A DNA stretch of 64,000 nucleotides, taken from Adiantum capillus-veneris. Its lineage: Eukaryota > Streptophyta > Polypodiopsida > Polypodiales > Pteridaceae. Below the pieces are notes generated by a model, which was not told where the DNA came from, did no database searches, and saw only the letters and a list, made by a program, of their open reading frames with translations. The DNA lies in NCBI GenBank assembly GCA_014529385.2, contig CM043954.1:7815806-7879805 (forward strand). Direction: 5' to 3'. Each line of letters starts with the position of its first letter. Within the stretch, counting starts at the first letter, position 1. The translations under genes were made by a program, and so were the position numbers. Shown in pieces: positions 22,676-33,037 of the stretch.

Positions 22676-23491
22676 TTATTGGCATTCGACGTCGAGGTTT
22701 CCTATTTGTTGTTGATTTCGTTGGCGGGTTTTCTTTGCAAGTAACAGTTGTAACTCTACAGCTCTCTGTTTGATGGTCTTTCTTGCAAAAGTCGCTTGGT
22801 TTGCCACTACTATCGAAATGGCCATGGTTATCGCCTTGGAGAGACTTGTCATGGCGGGATTGGCCATAGTCTTTGTCTCTTTGCTTTCCATGTGTATCTT
22901 TGTTTTGGAGGTTTTTGTAGGTTTATTGCTACATTCGCGGTTGTCATTGTTGTGCTGTTTATTGGCACCCACATTGATCGATTGGCCGGTTTCATATGTT
23001 GTGTGTGTCCGCATGCCGATGTTGCTTGTACTGAAGGGAGTTCCTGTTGCTTTGGTTTTGGGATCCAAATGCGAGTCGCGTTTAAATTGTTACTGAGCAT
23101 TCTCTTTGGGATCCATATCTTTTTTATGCCCTTGTTTGTTGGTTGAATTGTGTGCTTCTTTTGACTTTCTTCTGTTGTATTGTGATTTGTCTGCCATGTC
23201 ATCTCTATCCTTCCGCACCCATACTTGTTTTTCGCGTGTTGCTAACCTTGATCCTTTCACTGTGGTCTATGTTGTTTTATGCTTGTAGTGAACATGGTTG
23301 GCAGTTCCTCGTTTGGTCGCCATGGGTATCGTGCTGTTGTTTAGTGGCACCCATTCTTTTGGTTCTTTATCCAGAGATTTCATTGCTACCAGCTAATTCT
23401 TCCAGGGTTGCTGAGCAAAGGCTACCACCTGTTGTTCTTGTGCATGCTGAATTTTGACTGCATCCGCATTCCAATCTATCTGCATATTATA
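22676..23491 (-). pseudogene. W-x-P-K repeat tail of element C pol
   Basis: Follows the second protease on the minus strand after a TAG at 23492. Across shifting frames it holds repeated short motifs with tryptophan: KEWVPLNN, RYPWRPNEE, KQVWVRKDR, KKIWIPKRML, TRIWIPKPK, RSMWVPINS, RYTWKAKR. The same motif type occurs at the same place in A2 (38309-39280). Lysine/serine/threonine-rich between motifs. Function unknown; could be an RNA- or protein-binding tail. Several frameshifts, so this copy is dead. Confidence 0.6.
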
Positions 23492-24562
23492 CTATTTTTG
23501 CCAAGGTTGTCCCAACAACATGGGGTGTTGTGTGATTTCATCCTCTACCACATAAAACTTGTGTGGGTAAATATATTGATGTATTTGTACATGCAATATA
23601 GTCCAGCCCAATGTTTTCAGCGAATGTGATGTACTACTTTCCAACACTTGTGGAGTAGGATGTAGTTGACCCTCGGGCTTGAGCTGTTTGTATAATCTGT
23701 AAGAGATCAAATTTGCTTGAGCTCCAAAATCAAGCAATGTCGTCGATTCAACTTGATTGCTACCCACTTTGACTGCAATTATTGGCTCCACTGTGTCTTC
23801 ATCAAAATTCGTTAGTCGAATAGCATTTATTCGCAATGGTGATCCACAATGTTGTTGTTGTCGTAGAAGCCTTCTTTTTGCAATGCGTTCTTTTGCTTTT
23901 GCTTGGGCCTCTTCTCGTATCCTCTGTTTCTCTTTCATCCATTGTTTTTCTTGATGTATTTGTTGAAGCATATCCTGTGTTAGTGGTAAATGATATTTTT
24001 TTAATCGACACCCACTAATCCAATTTGACATTTCTTCCCCTGCTAATGTAGCAAGCTGGACAGCTCCACTTTGTGATAAGTCACTAATCACAAAGGGTCC
24101 CATCCCTCGCTTTTTAAGTTTCTTAGCATGTTGCTTCAAGGTATAAACAAGTACATAATCACCTATTTTGAACTCTTTCATGCACACATGCTTGTCAAAA
24201 AACTCTTTTTGTCTTCTCTTTTTAGCATGAATCGAAGCTACAGCTCTCAAGCGAAGTTCATCTAGCTTTTCAAGATCATCTATTCTTGAAGAGAGCTTAT
24301 GCCCTGTCCATTCTAATATTTTCGCTACTCGTAAAGTTGGAATTAAAAACTCTATGGGTAATATAGCGTTTAGGCCAAACACCATGTTGTACGGTGTTGT
24401 TCCCATTGATGTTTTGTAAGCTACCATGTATGCCCATAGTATTGAATGTAACTGTTGATCCCAGTATGTCCTTGACTCTGATACAATTTTAGTCAGAACA
24501 GTGCATAATGTTTTATTTGTGGCCTCAGATTTTCCATTTGCTTGGTGGATGATATGGAGCAT
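23492..24562 (-). CDS. Integrase C-terminus fused to a second retropepsin domain (element C)
   Basis: 356 codons. Residues 1-65: end of the integrase core with the catalytic glutamate in QANGKSEATNKT. Residues about 95-190: integrase C-terminal domain (FKIGDYVLVYTLK, KKRGMGPFVI, ISGCRLKKY). Then an arginine/glutamine-rich helical linker (residues 190-240). Residues about 245-356: a second aspartic-protease-like domain with LLDFGAQANLIS and closing MLLGQPW, the usual beginning and end of a retropepsin. The catalytic Asp and Gly are kept; the S/T position is Phe. The first protease of C lies at 28049-29224, so the element has two. Confidence 0.8.
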   Translation of the reverse strand: MLHIIHQANGKSEATNKTLCTVLTKIVSESRTYWDQQLHSILWAYMVAYKTSMGTTPYNMVFGLNAILPIEFLIPTLRVAKILEWTGHKLSSRIDDLEKLDELRLRAVASIHAKKRRQKEFFDKHVCMKEFKIGDYVLVYTLKQHAKKLKKRGMGPFVISDLSQSGAVQLATLAGEEMSNWISGCRLKKYHLPLTQDMLQQIHQEKQWMKEKQRIREEAQAKAKERIAKRRLLRQQQHCGSPLRINAIRLTNFDEDTVEPIIAVKVGSNQVESTTLLDFGAQANLISYRLYKQLKPEGQLHPTPQVLESSTSHSLKTLGWTILHVQIHQYIYPHKFYVVEDEITQHPMLLGQPWQK

Positions 24563-25461
24563 ATTTTCTATGTATGACCATGAATTTCTCTAGTAGATAT
24601 TCAATGACCTCATTAAGAAAATGTGTTCCTCGATCATCGACAATTTCTATTGGTAATCCGTATCATACAAAGACATTCTCATACAAAATTGTGCAGTGGT
24701 TCTTGCGTCTGCTTTTTGTGTTGCCTTGGCTTCCGCCCATTTTGTGAGATAGTCCGTAGCCACAATGATATATTGGGAATGGGTGCGATATGCAAGGGGT
24801 GAAATAGACCCCACAAAATCAATGCCCCATTTTGCAAATGCCCTTGCTCCCATCATTGGCCGTAGTGGCATCTCATCTCTCTTTATCGGCACCTTGGTGC
24901 GCTGACAAGCGTCAGAACGCTTTACAAACTCCTCAGTATCCATATGCAATGTAAGCCACCATATTCCTGCGGCGGTTAAGACAATTTCTGTCGTCTTATC
25001 GCCTGAAAAATGGCCTCCCCTTATTCTTCCATGTGCATGTTCTAGAATCAGCAAGTATTCACTTTCACTTGCACAGATTCTAAGTTGATTATCCTTTCCT
25101 CGCTTATAGAGTTGATTCGCAATTAAATTAAAGTCGCAGGCCTCCATCTCTATAGCTCTTTTCTGTGCTTTTGTTATGTTTTCAGGAAATTTCCTTGTTG
25201 TTAAGAAATCAATGATATATTGAATCCATGTAGGTGCAATGTTTACCTGAAACAATGTCGCGTGACCCACTGGTCGTTTGGCACTACATATAGTACAATT
25301 GTTAACATAAGCGTCTGTCGTTGGTGTGTTTTCATTGTTGAACAATGAAATGCACAATCCTGGACATGTGCTTCTTCAAGATAACACTCGAATTCCTCCG
25401 GATTTATACATAATCGTAGAATCTCGTCCGATCCTAGATGATACAGTCGTCCTGCAATCAA
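24563..25461 (-). pseudogene. Integrase N-terminus and core of element C, with two zinc-binding modules
   Basis: Two H-H-C-C-like modules in tandem. Module 1 (about 25260-25461): GRLYHLGSDEILRLCINPEE, EEAHV...H, then CTICS in another frame. Module 2 (about 24880-25120): NQLYKRGKDNQLRICASE, HAHGRIRGGHFSG, then SDAC; the first cysteine of the pair is Ser. The core has WGIDFVG near 24820 and, after a frame change near 24650, VDDRGTHFLNE with the second catalytic Asp. The usual single copy of the module is therefore duplicated. Not functional in this copy. Confidence 0.75.
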
Positions 25462-25989
25462 CTGGAAGTTTTTTGTTTGTCGAATTTTTTGTTGTTTGGA
25501 TCCGTCTTCTTTGTTATCAAATCTACCTCCAATGGAAAGAATACTAAAAATTTCCTAAGACCATTTGGGTATCGTTTCAATATTGAAAAGATAAGCATCA
25601 GGTATGTCATCATCTACTCCTTCAGGAGCTTCCCCGTTTTGAAGCCTTGAAAGGTGATCAGCCCGTAGATGAGGTTTTACCCTTCTTGACTACCACTGTG
25701 AAGTCAAACTCTAGCAATATAATAAACCAGTGTACAATTCTTCTAGTATTGCATGGTTTATTTACTAGATACAAAAGAGCTTGATGATCTGTGAAGAACA
25801 CAAATTTGTTTGCGAGCAAATAAGGCTGAAATTTCTTTGCAGCATAGATCATTCCTAACCCCTCTCTTTTCGTGGTTGTGTAGTTCTTTTCTGCACTATT
25901 TAACTGTCGGCTTGCATAACAAACTGAGAAATCCATTGTTCCGAGCCAGAATACTCCCGATCAGATGCATCAATGTGAACATGGAATAT
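25462..25989 (-). pseudogene. RNase H region of element C
   Basis: HVHIDASD (catalytic Asp, about 25960-25985) adjoins an inserted element. Then comes VCYASRQLNSAEKNYTTTKRE (catalytic Glu region), FVFFTDHQALLYLVNKP and, after a stop, ADHLSRLQNGEAPEGVDDD. Degrades the RNA strand during reverse transcription. Split from RT by the 769-bp insertion at 25990-26758. Confidence 0.8.
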
Positions 25990-26072
25990 TTTGTTAAGAA
26001 ATAAGACGTAGCTAAATAGATATTTGAGTAGATTACTTAATGGAGAGAGATAGATTTCACACACAAGAGATT

Positions 26073-26119
<47 letters not shown>

Positions 26120-26758
26120 CACGATATACGTGGTTCACCCAATGTGGGCTACGTCCACGGGAAAGCAGCCACTATTGGCTTTAGCACTTCAAAAGAAGAA
26201 ATAGTTTACAAAGGGATTAAACCCTTAATAGATCTCCCGCCTTGCTTCACTCTCACCACCTCACACTCACCTTGTTGCATCAACTTCACACTATGAAATG
26301 TGTGTAGAAATGGCCTCCTTTTATAGGCCAAAAGGGCTGCCCTCTCTTATGAGAGGCATCCACGTGTAGCCGCCCTTGTGCAAATAAGTCCAAATCGGAC
26401 TCTCCAATCCGTCCATGTGTGGCCTCCCTTGAGAAGACAAGTCCGCTTTTGAATTCGGCCACCGGCCACTGGCCATTGACTTCCGACCACCGGCCACCGG
26501 CTATTGACTACCGGCCACCGGCCATTGACTACCGGCCATCGGCCAACCGACCGGTTGTTTTCCGACCACTTTCCGGCCGCCGTCCGGTCATAATATTCCG
26601 GTGAGGGAAAAATTGCCCCTGATTCTTGTTCGTGAAAATTTTGGTTTCCGGTGAGTGATTTTCCTTCACGCACGATGGCTTCTCCTCATAATGGGGGCCT
26701 TACAAATGTGCGCTTTTCTACCACAGAAAATTACAAGGGTAAATCAGGCTCCATACTT
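25990..26758. mobile_element. 769-bp insertion in the pol of element C
   Basis: Flanked by AATAT at 25985-25989 and 26759-26763; removing it restores the RT-RNaseH reading (APDWKKI then HVHIDASD). It contains a (GA)n run (26078-26116), a CGTGGTTCACCC...CTACGTCCACGG stretch typical of copia LTRs, a CCGGCCA-rich minisatellite (26455-26580) and, near its right end, ATGGCTTCTCCTC resembling a copia gag start. Its ends are not clean TG...CA. Possibly a truncated or non-autonomous copia derivative. Confidence 0.65.
26455..26580. repeat. CCGGCCA-type minisatellite
   Basis: Imperfect repeats of CCGGCCAYYGGCYATTGACT, with several copies in about 125 bp, inside the 769-bp insertion. Confidence 0.85.
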
Positions 26759-26763
26759 AATAT

Positions 26764-28059
26764 ATCTTTTTCCAATCTGGTGCTTTAAGTACAGGTGCTA
26801 ATACAAGGTTTTCCTTAAGCTTTTGGAATGAAGTTTCACACTCCTCAGTCCAGTAGAAATTGACTAACAAACGATACAGAGGTTGTGCAATGACTGCATA
26901 CATATATATGAATCTTCGATAATATCCGCAGTATCCCATGAAGGATTATACTTGTTTGGTATTAGTAGGCCTGGGTAAGTCTACTATGACTTTGATTTTG
27001 TCTAGGTTAGTGGTTATGCCATTTCTTGAGACAATATGTCCTAAGATGCGGCCTTGCCTAACCATAAAAATGCACTTTTCCGGGTTAAGACAAATTCTAT
27101 ATGTTCTGCATTTCTCAAATACCTTTTGTAAATGGTCAATATGTTCTTCTCGTAGAAGAGAGTGTACACAGAGATCATCCATATATATTTCTAATAATAT
27201 TCTCAGGTATTCTTTGAACGCATGAGTCATTAACCTTTGAAATGTAGCTGGGGCATTGGTTAAGCCAAAAGGCATAACTCTATACGCATCTATTCCCCAT
27301 TCTGTGGCAAACGCTGTTTTGTGTTGATCCTCTATTGCAATTTCCAGTTGGTTATACCCTGAAAACCCATCTAAAAAGGAATAAGCCTGTTTTTCCAGCG
27401 GCTCTCTCAAGTACATGTTCTGTGATCGGCAAGGGATAATTATCCCTTATGGTGGCTCCATTTACCTTTTTGAGGTTCATACACGCATGCAGCTTTCCAT
27501 TATTTTTGAGGACATCCACAATGGGTGACACCCAATCTGTATGTTCGATTTCATAGATGAATTCAGCATCCATCAGCTTGTCAATCTCCTCTTTGATTCG
27601 TTTAGCAAATGTGTCATTATATGTGTAAGGACGCTATTTGCTAGATTTGGCATCTGATTTCAATGGAATTGTATGTTGGAAAATCGATGGATCAACTCCT
27701 TTGAGGTCTTTGTAGGACCATGCAAACACATCTTTATACTTCTTGAGAAGTTGTGTTACTTGTTCTTCTTCTTCAGGCTCTAAATCAGTTGCGATATAGA
27801 CCGGCTGAGGCTCTTCGCCTGGCGTAGCGAGCTCTATCCATTTTGCATTTTCCGGCCCATCATAAGATTCCTGGTTTATTCTTTCCCTGACTGGTGGTGT
27901 CATTATGATTTTTCTGTCCTGGATGGTGAATTTTTGATGGTGGGATGGTACATTCATGTTTTCTTTTTCTGACTCCTCCTTACCATCACTTTCTCCCTCA
28001 TTCGTCCATACCTCTCGTAATGACCGTTTTAGTTCTTGGTATTTCTTTTTACGCTCCAA
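26764..28059 (-). pseudogene. Reverse transcriptase of element C
   Basis: Order on the minus strand: linker with WIELATPGEEPQPVYIATDL and KDVFAWSYKDLKGVDP (27634-28059), then KLMDAEFIYEIEHTDWVSPI (near 27520). RT follows with AYSFLDGFSGYNQLEIAIED, MPFGLTNAPATFQRLM and the intact catalytic YMDDLCVHS (near 27180), then ILGHIVSRNGI and YYRRFI. Interrupted by several stops and frame changes. Typical Ty3/gypsy RT. Confidence 0.85.
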
Positions 28060-29224
28060 TTTGGTCCACTCTCGGTCTTTTGTTTTTTCTTGTTTTGATT
28101 GTTGAGATTTTTTTTAATTTTGTTTCTATTTTAGTCTTCCGTACTTGTTTTATTTCCTCTTGCGTTCCTTTTCTTCGAACTTTTGAGAATCTTCCTGATA
28201 TTTGGTCTTTTACACAATCCTCTACTTTGACAAGCATTAGATAGTGAGTTTTATCTTTTATCCTGGGCAGAGGGTTCTCTCTCATTTTGTTTTTTGCTCG
28301 TTTTTTCCTACAGCATTCCTGGCGTCTAGGGTGCTGATTGGCAAAATCATCAAACTTGATATTCGTTGTTTTCTCCCCACGCTCGCTTGAGCTGTCCGAA
28401 CACTCGTTATCTGCATCGTTATTTACCTCCAGATGCTCTGAGGAGTTATAAAACTCTTCTTGTTCTGGTGGTTCTACATTCTCATATCCTCCTGATATAA
28501 GGCTTACCATGTAATAGGGTAGCACATCATAGCCATCCTTATCGCAAAATTTTATCGTTGGGCTATCTGTAATGGTACAGACATCCAATGTTGCTAGTAT
28601 GTGTTCCCATTCCAGAGGTTCTAAGGAATCTTCGGGAAAAGGTTCTGGAATATGATCCTTGTCCTCAATAGCTCTTTCTAAGATGCATTCCTCTCTTTTT
28701 AAGCTCCCACAATGTGAATCTCCGCACATCCATAGCTCTTTTTTTTCCCCTAACCATGCTAGGAGTTCGGACCCCGCCAATGTAGTTGAATCAAACTCTT
28801 CCAGTGGTGTCTGGTTCACATCTTTGTAACTATGGTGTTTTAGGTGTATTTTGGTTGTAGTGTCACCATGTCTGAGGTATATGTGGTCGTAACCCCAATC
28901 CTGGACCATCTTTAATTGTCTCATGAATGGTCTTCCCAAGATGATCTCGTAATTGTTCTTTTTGTCGAAATTGACTATTGCAAATGTATGCTCATACTCG
29001 ATTCCGCACGAGGTGACAATTACTTTTTGTAAAAGTCCTAGAGGCTTTTCCATGAACCCATATGCCAGTTGCAATTTCATTCTGGTAGCTCTCAAAGCCG
29101 GTTTTCCCCATTTTTTTGAGGTTTCTTTGGTGGCGATAGTGACTCCTGCTCCACTGTCAAGAATAGCTTTGGAAACTACTCCTTGGAATTCTATTGGTAG
29201 CGTGTTTAGTTGAGGGTTGTCCAA
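28049..29224 (-). CDS. First protease domain and linker of element C
   Basis: 391 open codons. Residues about 10-110 are a retropepsin with AILDSGAGVTIATKE (D-S-G-A intact) and EIILGRPFM. The rest is an acidic middle and a very basic C-terminus (KKISTIKTRKNKRPR). The end overlaps the next frame (27634-28059) by 11 bases. Releases mature proteins from the polyprotein. The catalytic site is intact but the surrounding polyprotein is broken. Confidence 0.85.
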   Translation of the reverse strand: MDNPQLNTLPIEFQGVVSKAILDSGAGVTIATKETSKKWGKPALRATRMKLQLAYGFMEKPLGLLQKVIVTSCGIEYEHTFAIVNFDKKNNYEIILGRPFMRQLKMVQDWGYDHIYLRHGDTTTKIHLKHHSYKDVNQTPLEEFDSTTLAGSELLAWLGEKKELWMCGDSHCGSLKREECILERAIEDKDHIPEPFPEDSLEPLEWEHILATLDVCTITDSPTIKFCDKDGYDVLPYYMVSLISGGYENVEPPEQEEFYNSSEHLEVNNDADNECSDSSSERGEKTTNIKFDDFANQHPRRQECCRKKRAKNKMRENPLPRIKDKTHYLMLVKVEDCVKDQISGRFSKVRRKGTQEEIKQVRKTKIETKLKKISTIKTRKNKRPRVDQIGA

Positions 29225-29249
29225 TTCTACCTTGTTTAAAGGTACAGGA

Positions 29250-30029
29250 CTAGTGTTTTAGTTGAGGCTTGTCCAATTCTCTGATCCCTTCTTGAAGTTT
29301 CGAGGTGGGGTCTTTTACTCCAAATTTTTCTAAGCATTTGCCTACGGTGGTCCACATGTTTGGTCGTAGCCTTAGGAGTTTGGCTAATTTGATTGTGCAT
29401 GCCACAGGGGTGGAAAATAACTCAATCAACCCTTGTGAATCGATCACTCTGTTAGGAGAAAGTCTTTGAGATGGGATTGCTCTCACCTCAGACTTGGCTT
29501 CATACTCCCCTAGGTAAGAGGGTAGAGTTTTTAGCAAGTCTGGTTGGCTATGCCTCGAACTAATTGATCCATGGTCTCCCTCTTGTGAATGCATATCAAA
29601 GTTCATTTGTGATCTTGCCTCAAATTCTTCAATAGGAGGTAAGATCTCATTTTTCTCTTTTCTCATGCTATGCATTTGGTAACTCACCCTGTTGGCTTCG
29701 TTGGCAATACGGATTTGCTTCCACAGGTCATCTAAACTGTTACAATCCTTACCCATTTCTACCAATGTTTTAGGCTGAAAATCATCAATTGTGTCATCTG
29801 TTGTCTTTGGCACTATGATAGGCTCTCCCCTAGACTCAAAGGCAGTCGTGAGTCTCTCCTTCGTGTCTACTTGTTTCTCTAAAGTTGGTTTGATAGGAGT
29901 TGGAGCTGGTACTTCGTGCCAACTTGCAGGTTTACCAAGCGGGTTTTCTATCAAGGATTGAGCTGTTTCAATCATCTTTCGACACATTTTCAACCTTTGT
30001 TTTTCTATTTCGGCATATGGATAAGTCAT
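29250..30029 (-). CDS. Gag-protease linker ORF of element C
   Basis: 259 codons with no recognised domain, between the zinc knuckles and the protease. Mostly hydrophilic and helical, with charged stretches near the N-terminus (EIEKQRLKMCRKMIE). Ends just before the protease frame. Probably part of the former Gag-Pol polyprotein. Confidence 0.6.
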   Translation of the reverse strand: MTYPYAEIEKQRLKMCRKMIETAQSLIENPLGKPASWHEVPAPTPIKPTLEKQVDTKERLTTAFESRGEPIIVPKTTDDTIDDFQPKTLVEMGKDCNSLDDLWKQIRIANEANRVSYQMHSMRKEKNEILPPIEEFEARSQMNFDMHSQEGDHGSISSRHSQPDLLKTLPSYLGEYEAKSEVRAIPSQRLSPNRVIDSQGLIELFSTPVACTIKLAKLLRLRPNMWTTVGKCLEKFGVKDPTSKLQEGIRELDKPQLKH

Positions 30030-30153
30030 CCATCTTTGCTCTTGGGTTTGGTTTTTTTTAGTCTAGCTTCGTAAGCTTTTAAAAGTGCGTCTAACTGCTC
30101 ATTTACCTTTTCTGCCAACACTGATCCTCCTGATCCTGCACTTTTGGATTCTG

Positions 30154-31163
30154 CTATTTCTTTGGGTAGCTTAGACTAGCTAGATCCTCTAACCACTCTA
30201 ATCTATCCTTTGTGTGTTTTAACTTCTTGGATAGAGCCATTTGCTCTCGTTCTTTCCTGGATTTTATACGCGCCTTTCTAGCTTTCCAAGTGCTTCTTTG
30301 ATTTTTCATTTTTGAATTTGGGGCATCAGTTTTTGGCTCTTCAATTATGGGTTCATTCGTCATTCTTTGAGCTTGGGCTCGTTTCACTGCCTGAATAGGT
30401 ACTACTGTCTCGTTTTCTGACCCTCCACTGGAAGGCATTGCTTCCAGCATGTTCAAGGTAGTTTTTGCTCCTTTGTTCGGGTTCTTAGGGCAACCAGGAA
30501 TCAAATGAGTAATTCCACACTCGGTGAAATATGCGTTGAATCTAATGATTCATCATCAAGGCAGTCTCTTATCCAATGGTCTCCACCACACTTGTAGCAA
30601 GGTTCCTTAGGCTGTTGAGGTGCTCCTTGAGCTGCTCTTTGTTGGTATGCATCCACTCATGCCTCCGTTGGCTATGAACAACAATGTTTGTTCATCCAAG
30701 CTATATCTTCCTTCTCCTGCTGCCTGTGCAGTTGTTGGTGGTCCTGTACTTCCTATCATGCTCCAAGGTTCTGGCGTTGGGGATTCTTCCGGTGGATAAT
30801 AGACAGGATTTGCAACATATCCATTGCATGCATAGGTACCAAAGCCTTCTCCTCTGGTTCGATTACAGTTGGTGTGTATCTTATGCCGACTGGTCGTAAT
30901 CCTGGTAGGGGTGGTTGCTGCCCCAACACTGGTTGTGGTCTTTCTACACCTACAGGTCCTGGTAGATTTCCTGCTTGATACCTAGGCATCGATGGAAGTT
31001 GAGGAGATGCTACATGAGCCTGGGGAGCATAAGGTCGTTCTCTCACATATCCCTTGCTATAATAACATTCCTCCGTCACATGGTTTGTCCATTTTTGTTC
31101 AATAGCACACCATTTTGGCTGTTTAGCCTGAGGTTTGGCATACACGTTAATCCTTTTTAGCAC
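30154..31163 (-). pseudogene. Nucleocapsid region of element C Gag
   Basis: Three cysteine/histidine motifs in order: WCAIEQKWTNHVTEECYY (31050-31105), CYKCGGDHWIRDC (30561-30599, C-x2-C-x3-H-x4-C) and CGITHLIPGC (about 30487-30515). They are separated by a proline-rich stretch and followed by a lysine/arginine-rich helix. Element A2 has the same last motif (CNSCGIDHLIA, then Cys after a stop). Binds element RNA by family knowledge. Frames are broken between the blocks. Confidence 0.75.
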
Positions 31164-31192
31164 TTCCTCTACAAGCTGCTCCTGGCTTACAA

Positions 31193-33037
31193 CTACTTCT
31201 CCTTTCGCTGTGTTGTCTTAGCGGACTTGCTTTCACTTTGTTGTGAGGATGAATCGTCATCAAGATCCTTGAATTCACCCTCCTTGTAGACCGCACAATT
31301 GTCTACAAGGTAAAGAGCCTCCTTAGTTAAGTCATTTAACGTCGTGCTCGTCTTCATATGTAAGTCCTTCTGGAGATCTGCATTCCTCAGTCCTTGAATA
31401 AATATAAGCATAAGTCTGGACTGAGTTGGCAGTTCCTCTACAGGGCATAACTTAATATATCTTTTTAGTCTTAGGGCTGCCTTTCGCACAGATTCCCCTT
31501 CTTTCTGTTTGAATTTATGGATTTGTGAGACTGTATTATGAGCTATCCCCCTTTGTGAGAATTCCTCAATAAACTCGTCAAACACCTCCTCCATAGACTC
31601 AAAGTCTCTACGCTCTACAGAGTCAAACCAAGTAGCATCCTCCTCCTCTAGGGTCAGTCCAAACCCTGCAAAATCGGTAGGGAAGTCTAACACCTCTTCA
31701 GCTCTAATTACACGCACAAAGGCTACTGCATGATCTCTAGGATCTCTGTTTCCCGTGTATTTCTTGTTTACCCATTTTTTCACTTGAGAAGGTCTTAATT
31801 CTACGATGGTCTACAAATCTCATCATTGGTTCTCCTCGTCCCAATCGATATACCTCCTCTAGCCTTCAGTAGTGGGCGGGTTCCTCTCCTAGTGGTGCTC
31901 CTAAGCCATAATTTCTGGCGGTTTTTGCAAGATATGGTTCATCTCGTCGAACTCATTCTATGGGTGGTCTTCCATGGAAGTCTCTGTTGACCCTTTATTT
32001 TTTGGCTTACTCTCTCCTTGATATCGTGAATAGAGTGGTGGTTCTTGTAGATCCATTACCCCTCGTGCGGCTGGATAACCATCTCAGTTTCGGTCTTATT
32101 CTAATGTTGCACTCTGTCGAAGCCATGCCTACAATGATGGGGGCTGACTTGTTGGTTGGTTTTGGTAGTTGAAATTCAATCAGGTAGAATGTGAGGTCAC
32201 GTCATACTCTTTTGAAAATGGATTTGTCGACTTGTTAGGGGTGTAGGTGACCCTTGGCACTTCTTCGGGGGCATATGTTGATGTTTTTGGAACTGTTGCC
32301 TTTTCTACCTCCTCTGGGAGAATACGTTTGTATTCTCGCCCGTACCTATCAACAAAAATAATATCCTTCCCCATAGCAATTTCATAATTGAATAAGTAAA
32401 GAACCTTGTCTTTGCTTAGTTCGTTTGGGTAGGGTTCTTTGCAATGAAATTAAGAGACTATTCCCTCACTCTCATGCTTGTAAATCCCCACATTCTCATT
32501 ATAGGTTGAGACCCTGGTTGTTTTCTTATCATACATAAAAAGAACTCCAGGTCGATCAATGTTTGGAGGTGGTTCTTGAGTCTCTGAAACCTTTTTTCCT
32601 TTTGCCATGTTATCTCCATATCTGTTGTAATCCTCAGGGTTGCTAGCTATCAGATAGTGGTTCCCCTTTTCGTCTCGGAATCTATCTCCATCTCCATAGA
32701 CTCGAATTATCTCCAATCTCTGAGCAGGCCTTTCTTCAATACAAATACACTTGCGTCCTCGATAGTCAGAATAAACTAGGGCTCCCCTTGAGTTTGTTAC
32801 TTCTAAGAAGATTATAGTGAACTTGTAGTCGTTCAAAGGATTTTGGGAGGTGCTTCCTCCTAGCTTTGGTCCTTCATCGGAGAAACCTCCTAGCTGTTGA
32901 CTACCCATCATGAAAAAGGACCTGTCTGATGAAGTGTCAGTATCACTACCCTCCTCAATAATCGGTGCTAGTGGATCTAGCCTTGCCTGAGTTACACTCT
33001 CCTCGGTGGACACTAAGCTAACTTGATCACCTGCCAC
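31193..33037 (-). pseudogene. Gag of element C with N-terminal extension
   Basis: From ATG 33037 (MAGDQVSLVSTEES) an extension of about 290 codons runs to 32180, with stops at 32450 (CAA to TAA type) and 32180 (CGA to TGA type). After a degenerate 400-bp stretch comes the Gag core at 31783-31193: EEDATWFDSVERRDFESMEE ... HKFKQKEGESVRKAALRLKR, the Retrotrans_gag pattern. The extension has no recognised domain; Ogre-type elements have an ORF before gag, so it may be an equivalent. Confidence 0.7.

Noticed and set aside
22456-23457. Plus-strand ORFs with hydrophobic stretches resembling membrane proteins
   Set aside because: They are antisense to the W-x-P-K tail and spacer of element C, and the hydrophobicity comes from the complementary Asn/Gln/Lys codons.
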